Assembly: GCA_902806595.1 (NCBI GenBank)
Contig: CADCXC010000035.1
Span: 1,860,001 to 1,924,000 of the forward strand
DNA: 64,000 nucleotides
Direction of reading: 5' to 3'
Source: Pyrenopolyporus hunteri
Lineage: Eukaryota; Ascomycota; Sordariomycetes; Xylariales; Hypoxylaceae
Positions 46,101 through 57,156 of the stretch are shown in pieces. A program made the position numbers and the translations under genes. The first letter of the stretch is position 1; each line of letters starts with the position of its first letter. Under the pieces are notes generated by a model. The model searched no databases. It saw only the letters and a program-made list of their open reading frames with translations, and was not told the origin of the DNA.

Positions 46101-47345
46101 TACCTAGGAAGGCAGGTAAGAGTGACGAGATCTAGATTCGATCCAGACTGTAATGTGTGTAGGTACCTGTGCATATAATATTCAGCATCGCTACATGTAA
46201 GTAAAGGAGTCGAAGAATTGCTCGATCATGGGAAGAGAAGGGTACCTAAGTATTAGTACCTGGTACCTAAGTACCCGTAGGTAGGGTTACCCGAGGTGGT
46301 TAGGACTCTGAAGTCTGGCTTTGGTCCCATTGGACCCAACCCGTAGCGCTAGATCCTTATGGGGACCGCTGGTCAGGTACGGTACCCCACTGTCCAGACG
46401 CTCAACGTAGGGGAGCGGAGGGAAGTGGAGGTACATACGTGAGCAATGCGTTAGCAGATGCGCGAACAAGCGGATTAAAGACGTGCTAAGCCACTCTCCT
46501 AATCAATTGAGCAGAAGTGCCCCACAAGTTTAGACCAACAGGCTTGCATCAGTCAGGGAGACCACTAAATTGCGCGAAGTCCCAGGTACTTTCAGTACTA
46601 CTGGTACGTACATACGCATACGCAGTAAGAGGTACGGGCACTCACACCACCCATTACCATGCACCAACTGGGTACCCCGTGTAGGGTAGGTAGGTAGGTC
46701 GACTACCACCAACTAAAGTCAATTTTCCAGTCACGGCCCCGTCCCACCCAACCCAAACAATTCTCATTCAGCGCTCTCCTTCCAATCAACTCGACTCCTC
46801 AAGTCGAATTTCCGGTCTTCAACACCCGTCACCACAGGCACTGCCACCTTGTCGGCGCAACCAATCCGCGCCACTTGGATCGATTTCATCCCCATCGCCC
46901 TCAGTCACTCGTTTCTGGAAAGCGTGCTTGGTCTTCACGATACTACAACGGAAAACGACCCCAAGGGGAGGAATTCTGCATCCACAGAGGAAGAGAGATC
47001 CGCGTATTGGCCATCCGGGACTCATTCAAGCGCAGCGACCAGCGTCGGGGCAACGGGAACAAAAAAAAAAAAGAAAAGAAGAAAATCTACTAAAAATAAT
47101 AAGACAAAACAACAAAGGCGATCGAGGTAAAGGCACCCGAACTTCGAGGAGACCGATCAATCTACATGTCGCCGCCGTTGATATTAACGTACCTCAATTG
47201 CCGGCTCTCCTACGTACAAGCAGTACATCGTCCCCTTTAAGGAGTTCTACGTAGATCACCAGCCTTGACCCGAACTTGATCGAACGCAAGCGACCTCTTC
47301 CTCGGCGTCGCGACTCGTTGGAGTCGGCGCGCTAAAGCCGTCACG
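43177..47345. other. Gene-free divergent interval with a MITE
   Basis: 4.2 kb between the UbiB-type gene and palI. Apart from the transposon at 44.7 kb it shows many CCTAGG/GTAGGTA motifs (44083, 44469, 44687, 46103 and a dense patch at 46240-46290) and no gene. The palI leader (about 46740-47345) is CA-rich and includes poly-A near 47061. Confidence 0.55.
44713..45205. mobile_element. Tc1/mariner-type MITE with terminal inverted repeats and TA target duplication
   Basis: Terminal inverted repeats of 29 bases at 44715-44743 and 45175-45203 match at 26 of 29 positions; both begin CAGTG and share GCAAAAAGAAACGTCAAATA. TA flanks both ends (44713-44714, 45204-45205), the target duplication of Tc1/mariner elements. 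Similarity continues further in: GATATTTATATATAAATAATATATA on the left resembles the complement of the right inner part over about 25 bases. The 430-base interior is dominated by A and T and has no transposase frame, so it is non-autonomous and perhaps RIP-mutated. Inward-facing ends, size and TSD make this a confident call; the parent family is not identified. Confidence 0.88.
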
Positions 47346-49691
47346 ATGTTGCGGCCGGCTACGCCTCTGACGGTGCTGCTTCTCGCAGCGTTCGCCATGC
47401 TACTTCTCGCGGTATTGTCGACACCAATCATCAAAGCGATCCCGTTAGGCACATTTAAGGGCGTGAGTTTCGGGGTCTTTGGGTATTGTGGTCCCGACTA
47501 CTGTAGCCCAATTGAGATCGGATATGATACATGTATGTCTATTGCTGCATCCGTTCCCGCCGTGGACAATGCTATTCTTTCGGATCGCAACTAACACGTC
47601 GGCAGCCACAATCTACTCTCCGGTGGACTCCGCCACATTCGATCTACCCGCTAGGACGCGGACGACGCTCTCTGCGATCCTTATAGTCCATCCCGTCGCC
47701 TGTCTCCTTACATTAGTGATGCTGGTGCTTGCCATCGTCGCTCACCTTCATTCCCCTTCCCATTCGCCCCGTTATTTATTACTACTATTTATTTTCGGCA
47801 TCATTACATTTCTAGTATGCCTCCTTGCCTTTTTAATCGATGTCTTACTCTTCGTTCCTCACATGGCCTGGGGCTCCTATATCGTCCTGGCTGCCACCAT
47901 TCTCGTGTTCCTAAGCTTCATTGTGTCGTGTGCTATGCGACGCACCCTAGTTAGTAGAAAGGCAAGGAAGAGGCGGATTGCAGAAAATGCCGAGATGAGT
48001 GGGGAGAATTACTACAACCGCGTTCAGCAAGATCTACCGTCTCCCACGGCCGTTGTTCGACAGCCGACAGTTCCCGTGGTTAGTGGAGCAAATGGACCAA
48101 GCGACAAAGCGCCAGGATTTGCTTCATACGAGAATAAGGACGATCGCAGCAGCGACGAGCGTATACCGTTAACTGCCAGGACACCATCTGACAGGTCGCC
48201 TAACCACGTGCCCGTTGATACGAGCTTATCAGGCTCCACGTACATTGCTCCCCAACGGTCCGGTTCTAACACATCGGTTGCGCGGGATCAGTACGGCAAT
48301 CCAATAGACCAAGTCCAGGATGGTTACAAGATGCGACGAGGGCCGTCTTTCGAACGTATGAACGCGCGAGGTCGTGGTGGGCCACCCAGTGGCTATAGGG
48401 GACGAGGGGGTTACGGTAGAGGAGGCTACGGTGGACCTTATGGCCCGCCTCCGGGGGGAAGGGGTGGATACGGGCCTCCGCCGAATGGAAGAGGTGGGTA
48501 TGGCCCACCCGGTCGCGGGGGATATGGGCCGCCACCCAACGGGAGAGGAGGTTACGGTCCGCGTGGAGGTTATGGCCCCGGGGGGATGATGAGGGGCGGG
48601 AGAACACCGCCACCCACTTACCCGGGTGGTGGCCCGTACGATCGAAGACCATCCCCGGCTGGCGGCTATGGTGAGTACGGCCCCGGCCCGCAACCACCTC
48701 TAGCGCCGCCTGATGGCCGTTATGGAGCCGAGCCACCCATGCCGACACTCCCAGTCGTTACGAATGAGGCGGATAATTATCAGCCATACAACCCTGATCG
48801 TGTTAGCGATCTGCCTAGAGCAGAATCACCTCCTCCGCTGCCTGGCATCGATGATGCACACGAAAGGCCAGTAGGTCAGGCTGTAGAGATGAATGCTTCT
48901 ACAGGCAGCCCCGCTCACCCTCCTCAAGGATTCGGTCAGTTCAATGGCCAACTTAGGGACAGCGATGCGGACGTAGCTGGCATGTTAGCTCTACAACAAG
49001 CAAGGACGTCCTCACCACGTCGTCATGATACCTACATGAGCGACGTGAGTAAGTATAGCCAGGAAGAGTAAGTCGAATAACGAGTGAAAATAGTTCCGAT
49101 GTTAACTTCGTAAACAGTCAATATGCCCCACCTCGACAAGGGTGGACTCAAGGACCTATTCGACCTTCGCAAGTGCCTGCGCCTCTTCAAATCCCAACTC
49201 GCCCGCAAGAGCTTAGCAGCGGGACGCCTCCACCGCAGCCGCAGCCGCAATCGCAATCGGAACCGGAACCGGAACCGGAGCCGGAGCAGCAACCACAACC
49301 GCAACAACAGCAACAACAGCAACCGGCGGCGGGTAGTACAGGGAATTATTACGAAGATGTAGACCCTCGTTTCGCCGAGCCCGCCTCCAAACCGCAGCAA
49401 TCAGCCCAAGACGGTCCCGGTTACGAGGACATACCACCTCAGCCCAGGAGTCCAGCTATTTCTGAGCAGTCGGGCTTTACTTCAATCTCGCAGCGTGGCA
49501 TAAACCCCCGGTGGAACCCCCCTCCTCCCAACCCAGTCTATCGCCAGCAGATGCCACCACGAAAACCGGTTGGCCGAAACGAAGTGAATGTTCTTAATAG
49601 TAACCCTGACTTCGAGCTGCCGTCGACACGCCGAGGACCGAGTCCTGGCAGGGGAGGCATGATCCCCGGAAGTGCGTACCCAGGTATATAA
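47346..49691 (+). CDS. palI: pH-response regulator PalI/Rim9
   Basis: Exons 47346-47532, 47606-49067 and 49118-49691; 740 residues. PalI/Rim9 is a plasma-membrane helper of the PalH pH sensor in the pathway that activates PacC in alkaline conditions. The start MLRPATPLTVLLLAAFAML is the first span; the outer loop has GVFGYCGPDYC; three more spans include ILIVHPVACLLTLVMLVLAI and LLAFLIDVLLFVPHMAWGSY, followed by the hallmark SCAMRRTLVSRKARKRRIAENA. The long cytosolic tail is disordered, with a Gly/Tyr/Arg/Pro repeat (48365-48620) and Pro/Gln/Glu runs (49225-49330), and ends near RRGPSPGRGG. Intron 2 (GTAAGT..AACAG) is inferred from phase and the restored DQYAPPRQGWTQGPIRPSQV. Tail lengths vary widely in this family. 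Confidence 0.93.
48365..48620 (+). repeat. In-gene repeat coding RGGYGPP units in palI
   Basis: About ten imperfect units of GRGGYGPP(P)N coded by GGNNGNGGNTAYGGNCCNCC-like sequence. The reading frame is kept across all units. Confidence 0.8.
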
Positions 49692-50946
49692 GAGATTGCG
49701 TCCACTTACCCTCTATTCGGCGGGCCATGACATACGAGGCTGTTTGAATAGTTTGGCGGGAACCTAAATTCATCGATACCCCTGGAAGTTCTCTAGTCAA
49801 CACGATATTCAAACAGCTTCCTTCTATTTAAGATACTATGAAATCCGATTTTGCAGCCGACGCATCCTTTCCTATCCTGTTTTCCGATATACCCTTTACA
49901 TGAAATTTTCTCTTCGACATGACTTATTTGACCCTTACTTTTAACTAAATTGCGTCGGCGTCAGAAACCCGGGTTTCCTTCAATAGCATACTATGAATCG
50001 CGGACTAAAAATACTCCGTCATTATTCATGAATCTCTAGTCTAGTCACTTCGTCGACTAAGTGGATCAGCAAAGGTCGTAGGCACTTGTTTTTCGAAGCC
50101 TCGATACGACGACCAATGACCAGTCTCTACCGCCATTGATTGGATGGGAGTTTGGAGACACAACGGTACAGGGCGGGAATTCGAGGGCTCGCCCTTCAAA
50201 ATTCTCAGGATGTATTAGGGTTTGTGTCTGATAGTGCAATTTATTTGCGGTTGGTCTGTGTATGGATAGGGTATCTAACTTATGTGTAACCAGAGAGCAA
50301 GCATCTTTTGCCTTCTGTGCGAACGAGCAATACTACTAGGGATGAAGAGAATAAAGTCCAAATAATGAACGTGCCATCGTATGTTCGTAAGTACATTCCG
50401 CAGTGCCTCCCTCTTGCCTATCTCTCGTCGGCCATGGTTATGTGCGTGGATATTTGGAATGGTGTTAGTGAGAAGCTGCTCCCGGCCGTCGCGTATGCCT
50501 TTACATTAGGTGGTTAAATACCCGCCACTTAGGTCGTCTTGTGTCTAACGTCTGAGAGTAGGAAGGCCTTGACTATTGCAGTAGGATTCCGAAGTCTTAT
50601 TAGTAGCGGGTCGGGCACCGTTTGACCTTGCCTAGTCGATAACGAGTTTGACGGCTCTGGGGTGCCGCCTAGTGTAAGCGTCGGGGCGAGTTCAGGGGGA
50701 TTTCTTCATCATCGATGTCGTAGTGTATGGTATGTAAGAGTCTCGGTCTATGTGTAATATAGTTCCTACTCAGGCGTTGGCATAGTATGAGATGGAAACA
50801 CAGAGGTCTCTTCCGCCGTTCCCCGCAGCACGCGTAAGGTGGATAAAAGTCTGTCTAATACTACCCGTCTGTATACATCTCTGGGGGTGACGCTCATCTG
50901 GAAGTTGGCAACCCTTGACAAAACAAAACCTCCATACAGACCAAAC

Positions 50947-50956
50947 TACCTAGGTA
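50947..50956. repeat. Palindrome TACCTAGGTA
   Basis: Exact copy of the dispersed 10-mer. Confidence 0.8.
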
Positions 50957-51500
50957 ACCATCCTATCAGAAGAGACGCAGGGAAAAAAGAGGGGAAAAAA
51001 AAATCAGATATACAAATGCGGTTATAGCTGGCGAGTCCGAAATATGGCATAGTGGCTGAGTGTAAATAGGAGGTTAACCTGGATGTAACATAGGGTCGCT
51101 CTCAAAAATCTTCAGCCGGCCCCCATAGTACCGTGACGAATTGAAATATTCACATGGACCCAAGACATCTAAAAATAAGGATGTGATATAACCTTATAGT
51201 TACCCTAAATATCCCGCCTCCGGGATAGCGACGTACGGGTCGGAGACTAGCTATCAGAAACCAGACACCATCGCCACTCCTGAGGCTCACTTCGTGTTCT
51301 CTCGCACTCGCTTAATGAAGAATAGGCGAAATATCAAATAACGTCTTACTTACGACGTAGTATCTCCTATATACCGTCAGCCCGCGGCGTTTCGTTATTC
51401 TCGGCCAAATAGCGACTTGATTAGTTAGTTGTCTACCGTTGATCGATCCGTGCCGTGCCGCTCGATGTATGCGTTAGGTGGGGGTATTAAAGAGAGGGGG

Positions 51501-51518
51501 CGCGCGCGAGAGAGAGAG
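51501..51518. repeat. CG then GA dinucleotide run
   Basis: CGCGCGCG followed directly by five GA units; a simple-sequence tract in non-coding DNA. Confidence 0.75.
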
Positions 51519-51999
51519 TACCTATAGGTAGCTGGGGATCACGATGAAGGCTGTCTAGGAGCCGAACACGAAAGCGAAGGCGCGAAGCATACCCAACCTA
51601 TCTGACCTACTTGATCGCGGTGGCGGCCGACGCGATCTACGCTGTCATACAGACTCGTATTTAATAACGAGCAACGACGGGTAGAGGGCCGTGATTTGGA
51701 AAAGATGTTGGATATATAGATTAGGCCCCTCCGTCCCACGTTGGCTCTGATTCCACCTCTTCTCCGTATGCTGTCACGGAGAGCAGCTCCAACTTCGCAA
51801 CAACTTCGCAACACCGTAATCTAGCGAGGAAAGAAAGGAAAAGCTGGATCTAGATCTATCATCGGCCTTACACGACTACCAACATTAGGTCCTGGAGTCC
51901 CCCCAAAACGACACGACATCACGACACAAAGTCTACGCCCTTACCTGCCTAGGTCCCCCATCATCACCCAAGACACAACCACCAACTATCTAGGTTACC

Positions 52000-52491
52000 A
52001 TGTGCCTCACCAACCGGCGCCCAAGCCGCAGCCGCAGCTGGCCCACCGACCACGGGCAGGCGCAAGTGCACGTGATCCTAACCACAACGCCGGCTCCCTT
52101 CCCGCACCGGGCCTACGCGGCACCCAAGCAAGCGGGGGTCTACTTATCCATGGTGGACGAAGAGGAAGGGCACGGCGACGGCGCGGACCCCACCGGCCAG
52201 TGCGCGTGCGACAGGAGCAGCAGTCGGCGGCGGAGGACTCGCCATCTAGGCGTGGATCTCATGGCCGCGCTGACGCAGTTGATAGGGCGGCAACAAGGGG
52301 CTGCGGCGGGAACGACAGCGGTGCGGGAGTGCCGGTGCGAAGGGACGCTGACTCCAGCACACCATTGCGCAGCCGTATGTCGGCATGGGATAGCGCAGCC
52401 GTGGAGGTGTTTGTGGGGTGGAGAGCTGGATGGGGAAAGGGGGAGGGAGGTCGTTGAGCTGCAGGGGAATCAGGGGTGGAATCACCGCTGA
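52000..52491 (+). CDS. Weak G+C-rich open frame, possible small gene
   Basis: 163 codons from an ATG in acceptable context (TACCATGTG), in a local G+C-rich island unlike its AT-richer surroundings. I recognise no family: the product is Arg/Gly/Ala-rich with scattered Cys and His (RECRCEGTLTPAHHCAAVCRH). A second frame of similar length overlaps it (52002-52457), as happens by chance in G+C-rich DNA, so this may not be coding. Listed so that it is not lost. Confidence 0.2.
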   Translation: MCLTNRRPSRSRSWPTDHGQAQVHVILTTTPAPFPHRAYAAPKQAGVYLSMVDEEEGHGDGADPTGQCACDRSSSRRRRTRHLGVDLMAALTQLIGRQQGAAAGTTAVRECRCEGTLTPAHHCAAVCRHGIAQPWRCLWGGELDGERGREVVELQGNQGWNHR

Positions 52492-53087
52492 TCCGACGGC
52501 CGAATTCTTTACGGGGGTTGGATGCGGCCGGGTGATGATACGACGTAAAGGAGTATAGGGGAGATCGTGAGTTCGGTGTACTTGGTTCAATTCTTCAGCT
52601 TGAGGCTGACACTTAAGTATTAGGGGGTTTGTGGGAGATGTTCCTATTTGTACTTACGTCATATCGTATTTTAAGGAGCACGGTTCATTCAGACAAGATC
52701 ATAGAATGATAGACTTGGTAGGCCGTCGGCGAAAATCTGATATACTTACAAAAGCGCCAAATCACTACAGTCAGGCTTTCGAAAACATGAGCTGCAGCCG
52801 AGGGTGGACTTAACAGGCTCTCCACGATCAGTCTCTGACGCCGAGACAAGAGTGTCAAGGCGAAATGCTGTGGGTTATCACCACATCGGGATGTTCGTTG
52901 GCATTTGGTATATTTTTTGTCATTCCTCTAGGCATTGCCTATGTCCATCCATGCCTTGCCATGCACAGAAGATCGAAGTTCCAGGCCACGCGAAAAACCC
53001 CTAATGCAATGAGAAAAGAGCATAACCGGCAGAGAACCCAGAAACACCGCCACCTTTCGTCCCACCATCTATCTCCCCTCCTCCCGT
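52492..53087. other. Gene-free interval before the RPL21 3' end
   Basis: About 600 bases, presumably the RPL21 terminator region. Nothing else seen. Confidence 0.5.
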
Positions 53088-53814
53088 CTAGATGGTCGTC
53101 TCGTACGCGATAGGGGCCACCGTCTCCGGGTGGTTGTCCTTCATCGACACCGTTCGCGCCTCGCGGGGCTGGGCGGGCAGTCGCTTGACGGTGACGGTGG
53201 TGCCCTCGGACTTGGCCTTCTTCTTGAGCTCGGCGTTCTGCTTGACGCGCTTGAGGAAGTCTTCTCTCGATCGCGATCGGTTGATGTGCTCGATGCGGAT
53301 GTTGACTCGCTTCTCGATGTACCGGTGCTTCACCTTCTTGTAGATGATGACGCCGACGGCGCTCTTGGTGACGTTGTAGATGACGCCGGTCTTTCCGTGG
53401 TAGACCTTGTGAGGCATACTATTTCCTCCGAGTTAGCCCTAGGTGTGTCTTTTGAGAGGCCGTGCCCTTGCCGAGTTCGCAATCTTCGCGTCTGGGATTC
53501 GGTCCGGGTCGCATTTTCGAGGGGATGTATATAAGCCTTACCCCTTCTGAACAGCACCATTTGCCTTGATATCAACGATGTCGCCGACCCTGCCCAATTG
53601 TCAATTACCCTCCTTTTTTTTTGAGATATCCCAACTCGAAGCTTACTTGTACTGCTGGAGGTAGGTGGAGAGGCGGATCGCACCCTTCTCTCGGAAGTTT
53701 CGAGAGAAGGCGTACTGTGGTACCGGTTAGCTATAATTCTGCATCGGCAATTAATTCGGTGTTTTTCAATCGACGTACTCGAGTGCCAGCGCGGAGACCT
53801 GCGGCGTGACCCAT
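53088..53814 (-). CDS. RPL21: 60S ribosomal protein eL21
   Basis: Exons 53814-53779, 53714-53647, 53589-53542 and 53418-53088, all introns GT..AG; 160 residues, the exact family length. It is a structural protein of the large ribosomal subunit. Exon 1 encodes MGHAAGLRAGTR only; exon 2 YAFSRNFREKGAIRLSTYLQ; exon 3 VGDIVDIKANGAVQKG; exon 4 starts MPHKVYHGKTGVIYNVTKSA and carries IEKRVNIRIEHINRSRSR. Four exons in a short gene, with introns packed at the 5' end, are usual for fungal ribosomal protein genes. Divergent from RPS9. Confidence 0.96.
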
Positions 53815-54219
53815 CTTGCCGGTGTTGTCGTGTGGTGAGAGAAATGTAGAGTGGTGATGGCTGATGGGGGAGGTTGATTGATTTTCTCTCTAATTGATGT
53901 TCCGCTCTCGAGAAATTCGCTTAGTATTTTTTTTCGGGGCTTGTCACGGTTGTGTGGACTTGGGAAAGTGGCTTATGTAACCCATTTTACCGGCTCCTGC
54001 CAATTAAGCGAGGAGAAAAAGACTTGTCCCAGTTGAGTTTAGCCCCCACTCTTGCCCTACTCCATTCCACAAACCCACTTCTTTTTTCCTAACATCCCAT
54101 CCTTCTTTTTTTCCGGGTTCGCATTATCATTCCCTCTTCGCGCATCCTGAGTTGAACATCCTCACCTTTTCCCCTTCCTCACCCCCCAACTCCGACAACA
54201 AGACAATTGAGTCGCAATC
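53815..54219. promoter_or_regulatory. Shared divergent promoter interval of RPL21 and RPS9
   Basis: 405 bases separate the two ATGs. It contains T-tracts on the RPS9 side (near 54080-54115) and on the RPL21 side (near 53930), plus a CT-rich stretch before the RPS9 ATG. Co-expression from a common nucleosome-free region is likely. I found no exact HomolD or Rap1 site by eye. Confidence 0.55.
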
Positions 54220-54978
54220 ATGGCGCCCTTGTCTTATTCCAAGACCGCAAAGGTCCCCCGTCGCCCTTTCGAGGCCGCCCGTCTGTCAGTAATCACCGGC
54301 CACTGAGCTAGAGCTTGTTCTCTGCTTAAGTCGAATGTGAACAGAGAAAACTGACATGGTCGCCTAAATAGTGATTCCGAGTTGAAGCTCGTCGGAGAGT
54401 ACGGTCTTCGCAACAAGCGTGAGGTCTGGCGTGTCCAGCTTACCCTGTCCAAGATCCGTCGTGCTGCTCGGTAAGTTTGTCTAATTTTCCCCTCAATCTG
54501 ATATATATCAAGTAGCACGTATCTATCATTGGTCACAAAAACTAATGTGGATTTAAATAATCGTAGTCAACTTCTTACCCTCGACGAGAAGGACCCCAAG
54601 CGTCTCTTCGAAGGCAATGCCCTCATTCGCCGTCTCGTCCGTGTCGGTGTGCTCGACGAGTCCCGCATGAAGCTCGATTACGTGCTTGCCCTGAAGGTCG
54701 AAGATTTCTTGGAGCGCCGTCTCCAGACTTGCGTCTACAAGCTCGGTCTTGCCAAGTCCATCCACCACGCCCGTGTCCTGATCCGTCAACGCCACATCCG
54801 CGTCGGCAAGCAGATCGTCAACGTTCCCTCGTTCATCGTCCGTCTCGACTCCCAGAAGCACATCGACTTCGCCCTGACCTCGCCGTTTGGTGGCGGGCGC
54901 CCCGGCCGTGTCCGGAGAAAGAAGGCCAAGGCTGCCGAGAAGGGTGACGAGGGCGAGGAGGAGGAAGAGGAAGAGTAA
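54220..54978 (+). CDS. RPS9: 40S ribosomal protein uS4
   Basis: Exons 54220-54284, 54372-54470 and 54567-54978; 191 residues, as expected. It is a primary binder of 18S rRNA that helps shape the decoding region. Exon 1 gives MAPLSYSKTAKVPRRPFEAA; exon 2 DSELKLVGEYGLRNKREVWR; exon 3 QLLTLDEKDPKRLFEGNALI. The S4 RNA-binding domain is plain (RLQTCVYKLGLAKSIHHARV and RHIRVGKQIVNVPSFIVR). The end is a Lys-rich then poly-Glu tail (EGEEEEEEE). All junctions restore codons (ct|t, cg|t). Confidence 0.97.
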
Positions 54979-55204
54979 ATTCATCGCATGCCATGATTGC
55001 ACGTGGACATTACGGTGGTGGGGAAAACTGATTACATTATGGGCGTATGAAGCTATTTTCAGGTCATACCTCAAGGCGTTAGGCCAGGGGAAACGGAATG
55101 CATGAAGAACTTTCATCACCGTTCGATAAATCAATGCTCTATGTGATCCACTGCTTTTAACTCTCTCGTCGTATTAATACCGCCTTAGTAACAAAGAGTC
55201 ATTA

Positions 55205-56620
55205 CTACCGGACTAACTCATCATTCCCTAAGAACTTTGCCATAGGATCATCTGCTGCGGTTCGCTTCCTGCGATACTCATCTAATTCGGCTTCCGAAAT
55301 GCCGCCCATCATCTCCTCCATCGTACGCTTTTTGCTTGCTTGTTGAGGCGGTTCTGCTTCGTCTGTTTTCTTATCTGCCTCCTCTTCTTGAGCGGGTGCC
55401 TCTTCGATCAAATTAACACCGGTTCTTTGCTTCTCGGCCGCTTCCCAGGCCTGCTTGCCCTCTTCGCCCGTACAGTAGCTGTTTTTAATAAACGAATGAC
55501 AGCACGCGTAGCCCCATTTGAAGTTGGACCACCAGCTGCCCCAGACCGAGGTGTGATTGTTGATGTAGACGTCCTCCGCGTACTTGGACTTGGCGGCCGT
55601 CTTCGGCGCGCCCTTGATCAACCCCGCCTCGTCGTACTCGACGAACTGCTCCGACTCCGTCACGGCCTCGCGCAGCGCCGCGGGCACGACGTGCTGCTCC
55701 CCGCCGCCGTACTTCTCCTGCAGCGCCTTGAGCCGCTCGGCCCGCTTCTGCTCCGCCTCCTCCTTCTCCTTCTTCCGGTAGTACTCGCCGGCCGTCGGGT
55801 TCGCCTGCAGGTGCTGGCTCGTGTCGCCGCTCTTCTCCTGCTTCTCCCACGCGTACCGCTGCGCCCGCTCGAACTCCGCCGCGTCCCCCGACGCCCGCAG
55901 GTACCCTTCCTCCGCGAACAGCTGCGCCGCCTTGTCCGTCGTCGCCCCGGCGTCCACCATCGTCCGCGTCTTCGGGTCGTACTTGGCCGACTCTAGGTCC
56001 AGGTTCAGCAGGTACTTCGCCGTGTCCTCCCGTATGCGCAGTTGCCGCGTCGCGGTGCTCTGGTGCCGCCCCATGTCCGACTCCTCGGCGTACTTCGCAT
56101 CGTCGTTGGCGTCCTCCTCGGCCTCGCCGTCCTCGCCTTTGCTCTTCGCCCCGGAGAGCTGGCTGCGCAGCTCGTCCAGCTGGTTGTACCGCTCGACGAC
56201 GCGGCGGTATTCCTTTGGGTCGTACCCGTTCCACCGGTCACGCTTGGCGTCCCAGCCCAGCTCCACGTCCTGGATGACCTCGTCGGCTTGGATGTCCTTG
56301 CCCGTCCACTTGGCGCCCTTTGCGCGTGGTCGGCTGAGACAGTCCTTGGCCTTGTGCGTCATCGCGCCGCAGTTCTCGCACGCCCCCTTCCGATACTTGG
56401 TCGCGGCCGGGCCCAGCTTCTTGCCCCGGTCGTACCATTTCGACTGGTCGTCCTTGGTCTTGTGTAGGCGCTGATGCTCGAGGTAGTCGGATGGGTCGCC
56501 CTCCTCTCCCGCGTAGAAAGGCCGCTTGCTGATGAAGGATGGGATGTAGATGTTTTCCTCCTTTGAGGCGGCTGACGCCTTAGAGTCGTTCCGCCGCGAG
56601 GGCGGTGGCGGCGGCGGCAT
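55205..56620 (-). CDS. SLU7: Pre-mRNA splicing factor Slu7
   Basis: Single exon, 471 residues. Slu7 joins the spliceosome for the second catalytic step and helps fix the 3' splice site. After a proline run the family block NIYIPSFISKRPFYAGEEGD appears, then DQSKWYDRGKKLGPAATKYR and a zinc knuckle with C81, C84, H89, C94 (CENCGAMTHKAKDC). Next come DRWNGYDPKEYRRVVERYNQ, and further on WGSWWSNFKWGYACCHSFIK with SYCTGEEGKQAWE. The middle (55600-56300) is very G+C rich, giving long spurious frames on the other strand. Ends with a Glu-rich segment and EMMGGISEAELDEYRRKR. Confidence 0.96.
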   Translation of the reverse strand: MPPPPPPSRRNDSKASAASKEENIYIPSFISKRPFYAGEEGDPSDYLEHQRLHKTKDDQSKWYDRGKKLGPAATKYRKGACENCGAMTHKAKDCLSRPRAKGAKWTGKDIQADEVIQDVELGWDAKRDRWNGYDPKEYRRVVERYNQLDELRSQLSGAKSKGEDGEAEEDANDDAKYAEESDMGRHQSTATRQLRIREDTAKYLLNLDLESAKYDPKTRTMVDAGATTDKAAQLFAEEGYLRASGDAAEFERAQRYAWEKQEKSGDTSQHLQANPTAGEYYRKKEKEEAEQKRAERLKALQEKYGGGEQHVVPAALREAVTESEQFVEYDEAGLIKGAPKTAAKSKYAEDVYINNHTSVWGSWWSNFKWGYACCHSFIKNSYCTGEEGKQAWEAAEKQRTGVNLIEEAPAQEEEADKKTDEAEPPQQASKKRTMEEMMGGISEAELDEYRRKRTAADDPMAKFLGNDELVR

Positions 56621-57156
56621 GCTGTGTTTTTACGTGTGTGTTGGGATGTACGGAGGCTTGGAGACGCTAACGGCACTGGATGTAATAAGGAATACGGCGT
56701 TGAAATTCGGCGTTGGCGGGTCGATTCTTGAGAGGTAGATGTCTGATGGAGCAGAATCGACTTATGATAATCTCGACGTAACTTTGTATCTGATAGTGGC
56801 TGTGCCTAGCGTCCGGAATTTAAGATGTGGCTGACGTCCGTGTCTGTACCTGTTGCATTACATAAGACACCCCACTGTGTTTATGCATTTACTGAGGACC
56901 AAACGTCAAATCGACGACACCTGACAGCGCGTCGCGATAATCAAGTTCCACTCGTTCAATTAACGCGTCTGCCTCTCGATGGGCGCCCGCGCCCGTTGAT
57001 ATCAGCCTTACTCTAAGCTTGGCGTCTACAATTTTCATATTTATTCAATGCGCCTTAGCTGAGCTCCTCCAAAGTGCCTCCAAAGTGCCTCAGTATTCCC
57101 TATGCATTGTCGGATCGCGGTGGCGTCAAGCTGTGCGATGCACAGTGTAAACCGCC
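56621..57156. promoter_or_regulatory. Divergent promoter interval of SLU7 and REV3
   Basis: 536 bases between the two start codons. A tandem direct repeat of CTCCAAAGTGC lies at about 57066-57088, some 70 bases before the REV3 ATG. No other gene is seen. Confidence 0.5.

Larger units (their letters stand above)
49692..51999. other. Gene-free interval after palI
   Basis: About 2.3 kb with no convincing gene. Carries TACCTAGGTA at 50947 and a CG/GA dinucleotide run at 51501-51518. Confidence 0.5.

Noticed and set aside
46275..46350. tRNA-like string (GTGGTTAGGACTCTGAAG) resembling part of tRNA-Gln/Leu
   Set aside because: There is no T-arm GGTTCRA box and no acceptor pairing; the following TCCCATTGGACCC forms only a short hairpin. 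Judged chance.
55340..56474. Several 140-220-codon frames on the strand opposite SLU7
   Set aside because: Leu/Arg/Val-rich shadows of a G+C-rich coding region; SLU7 is unmistakable on the minus strand.
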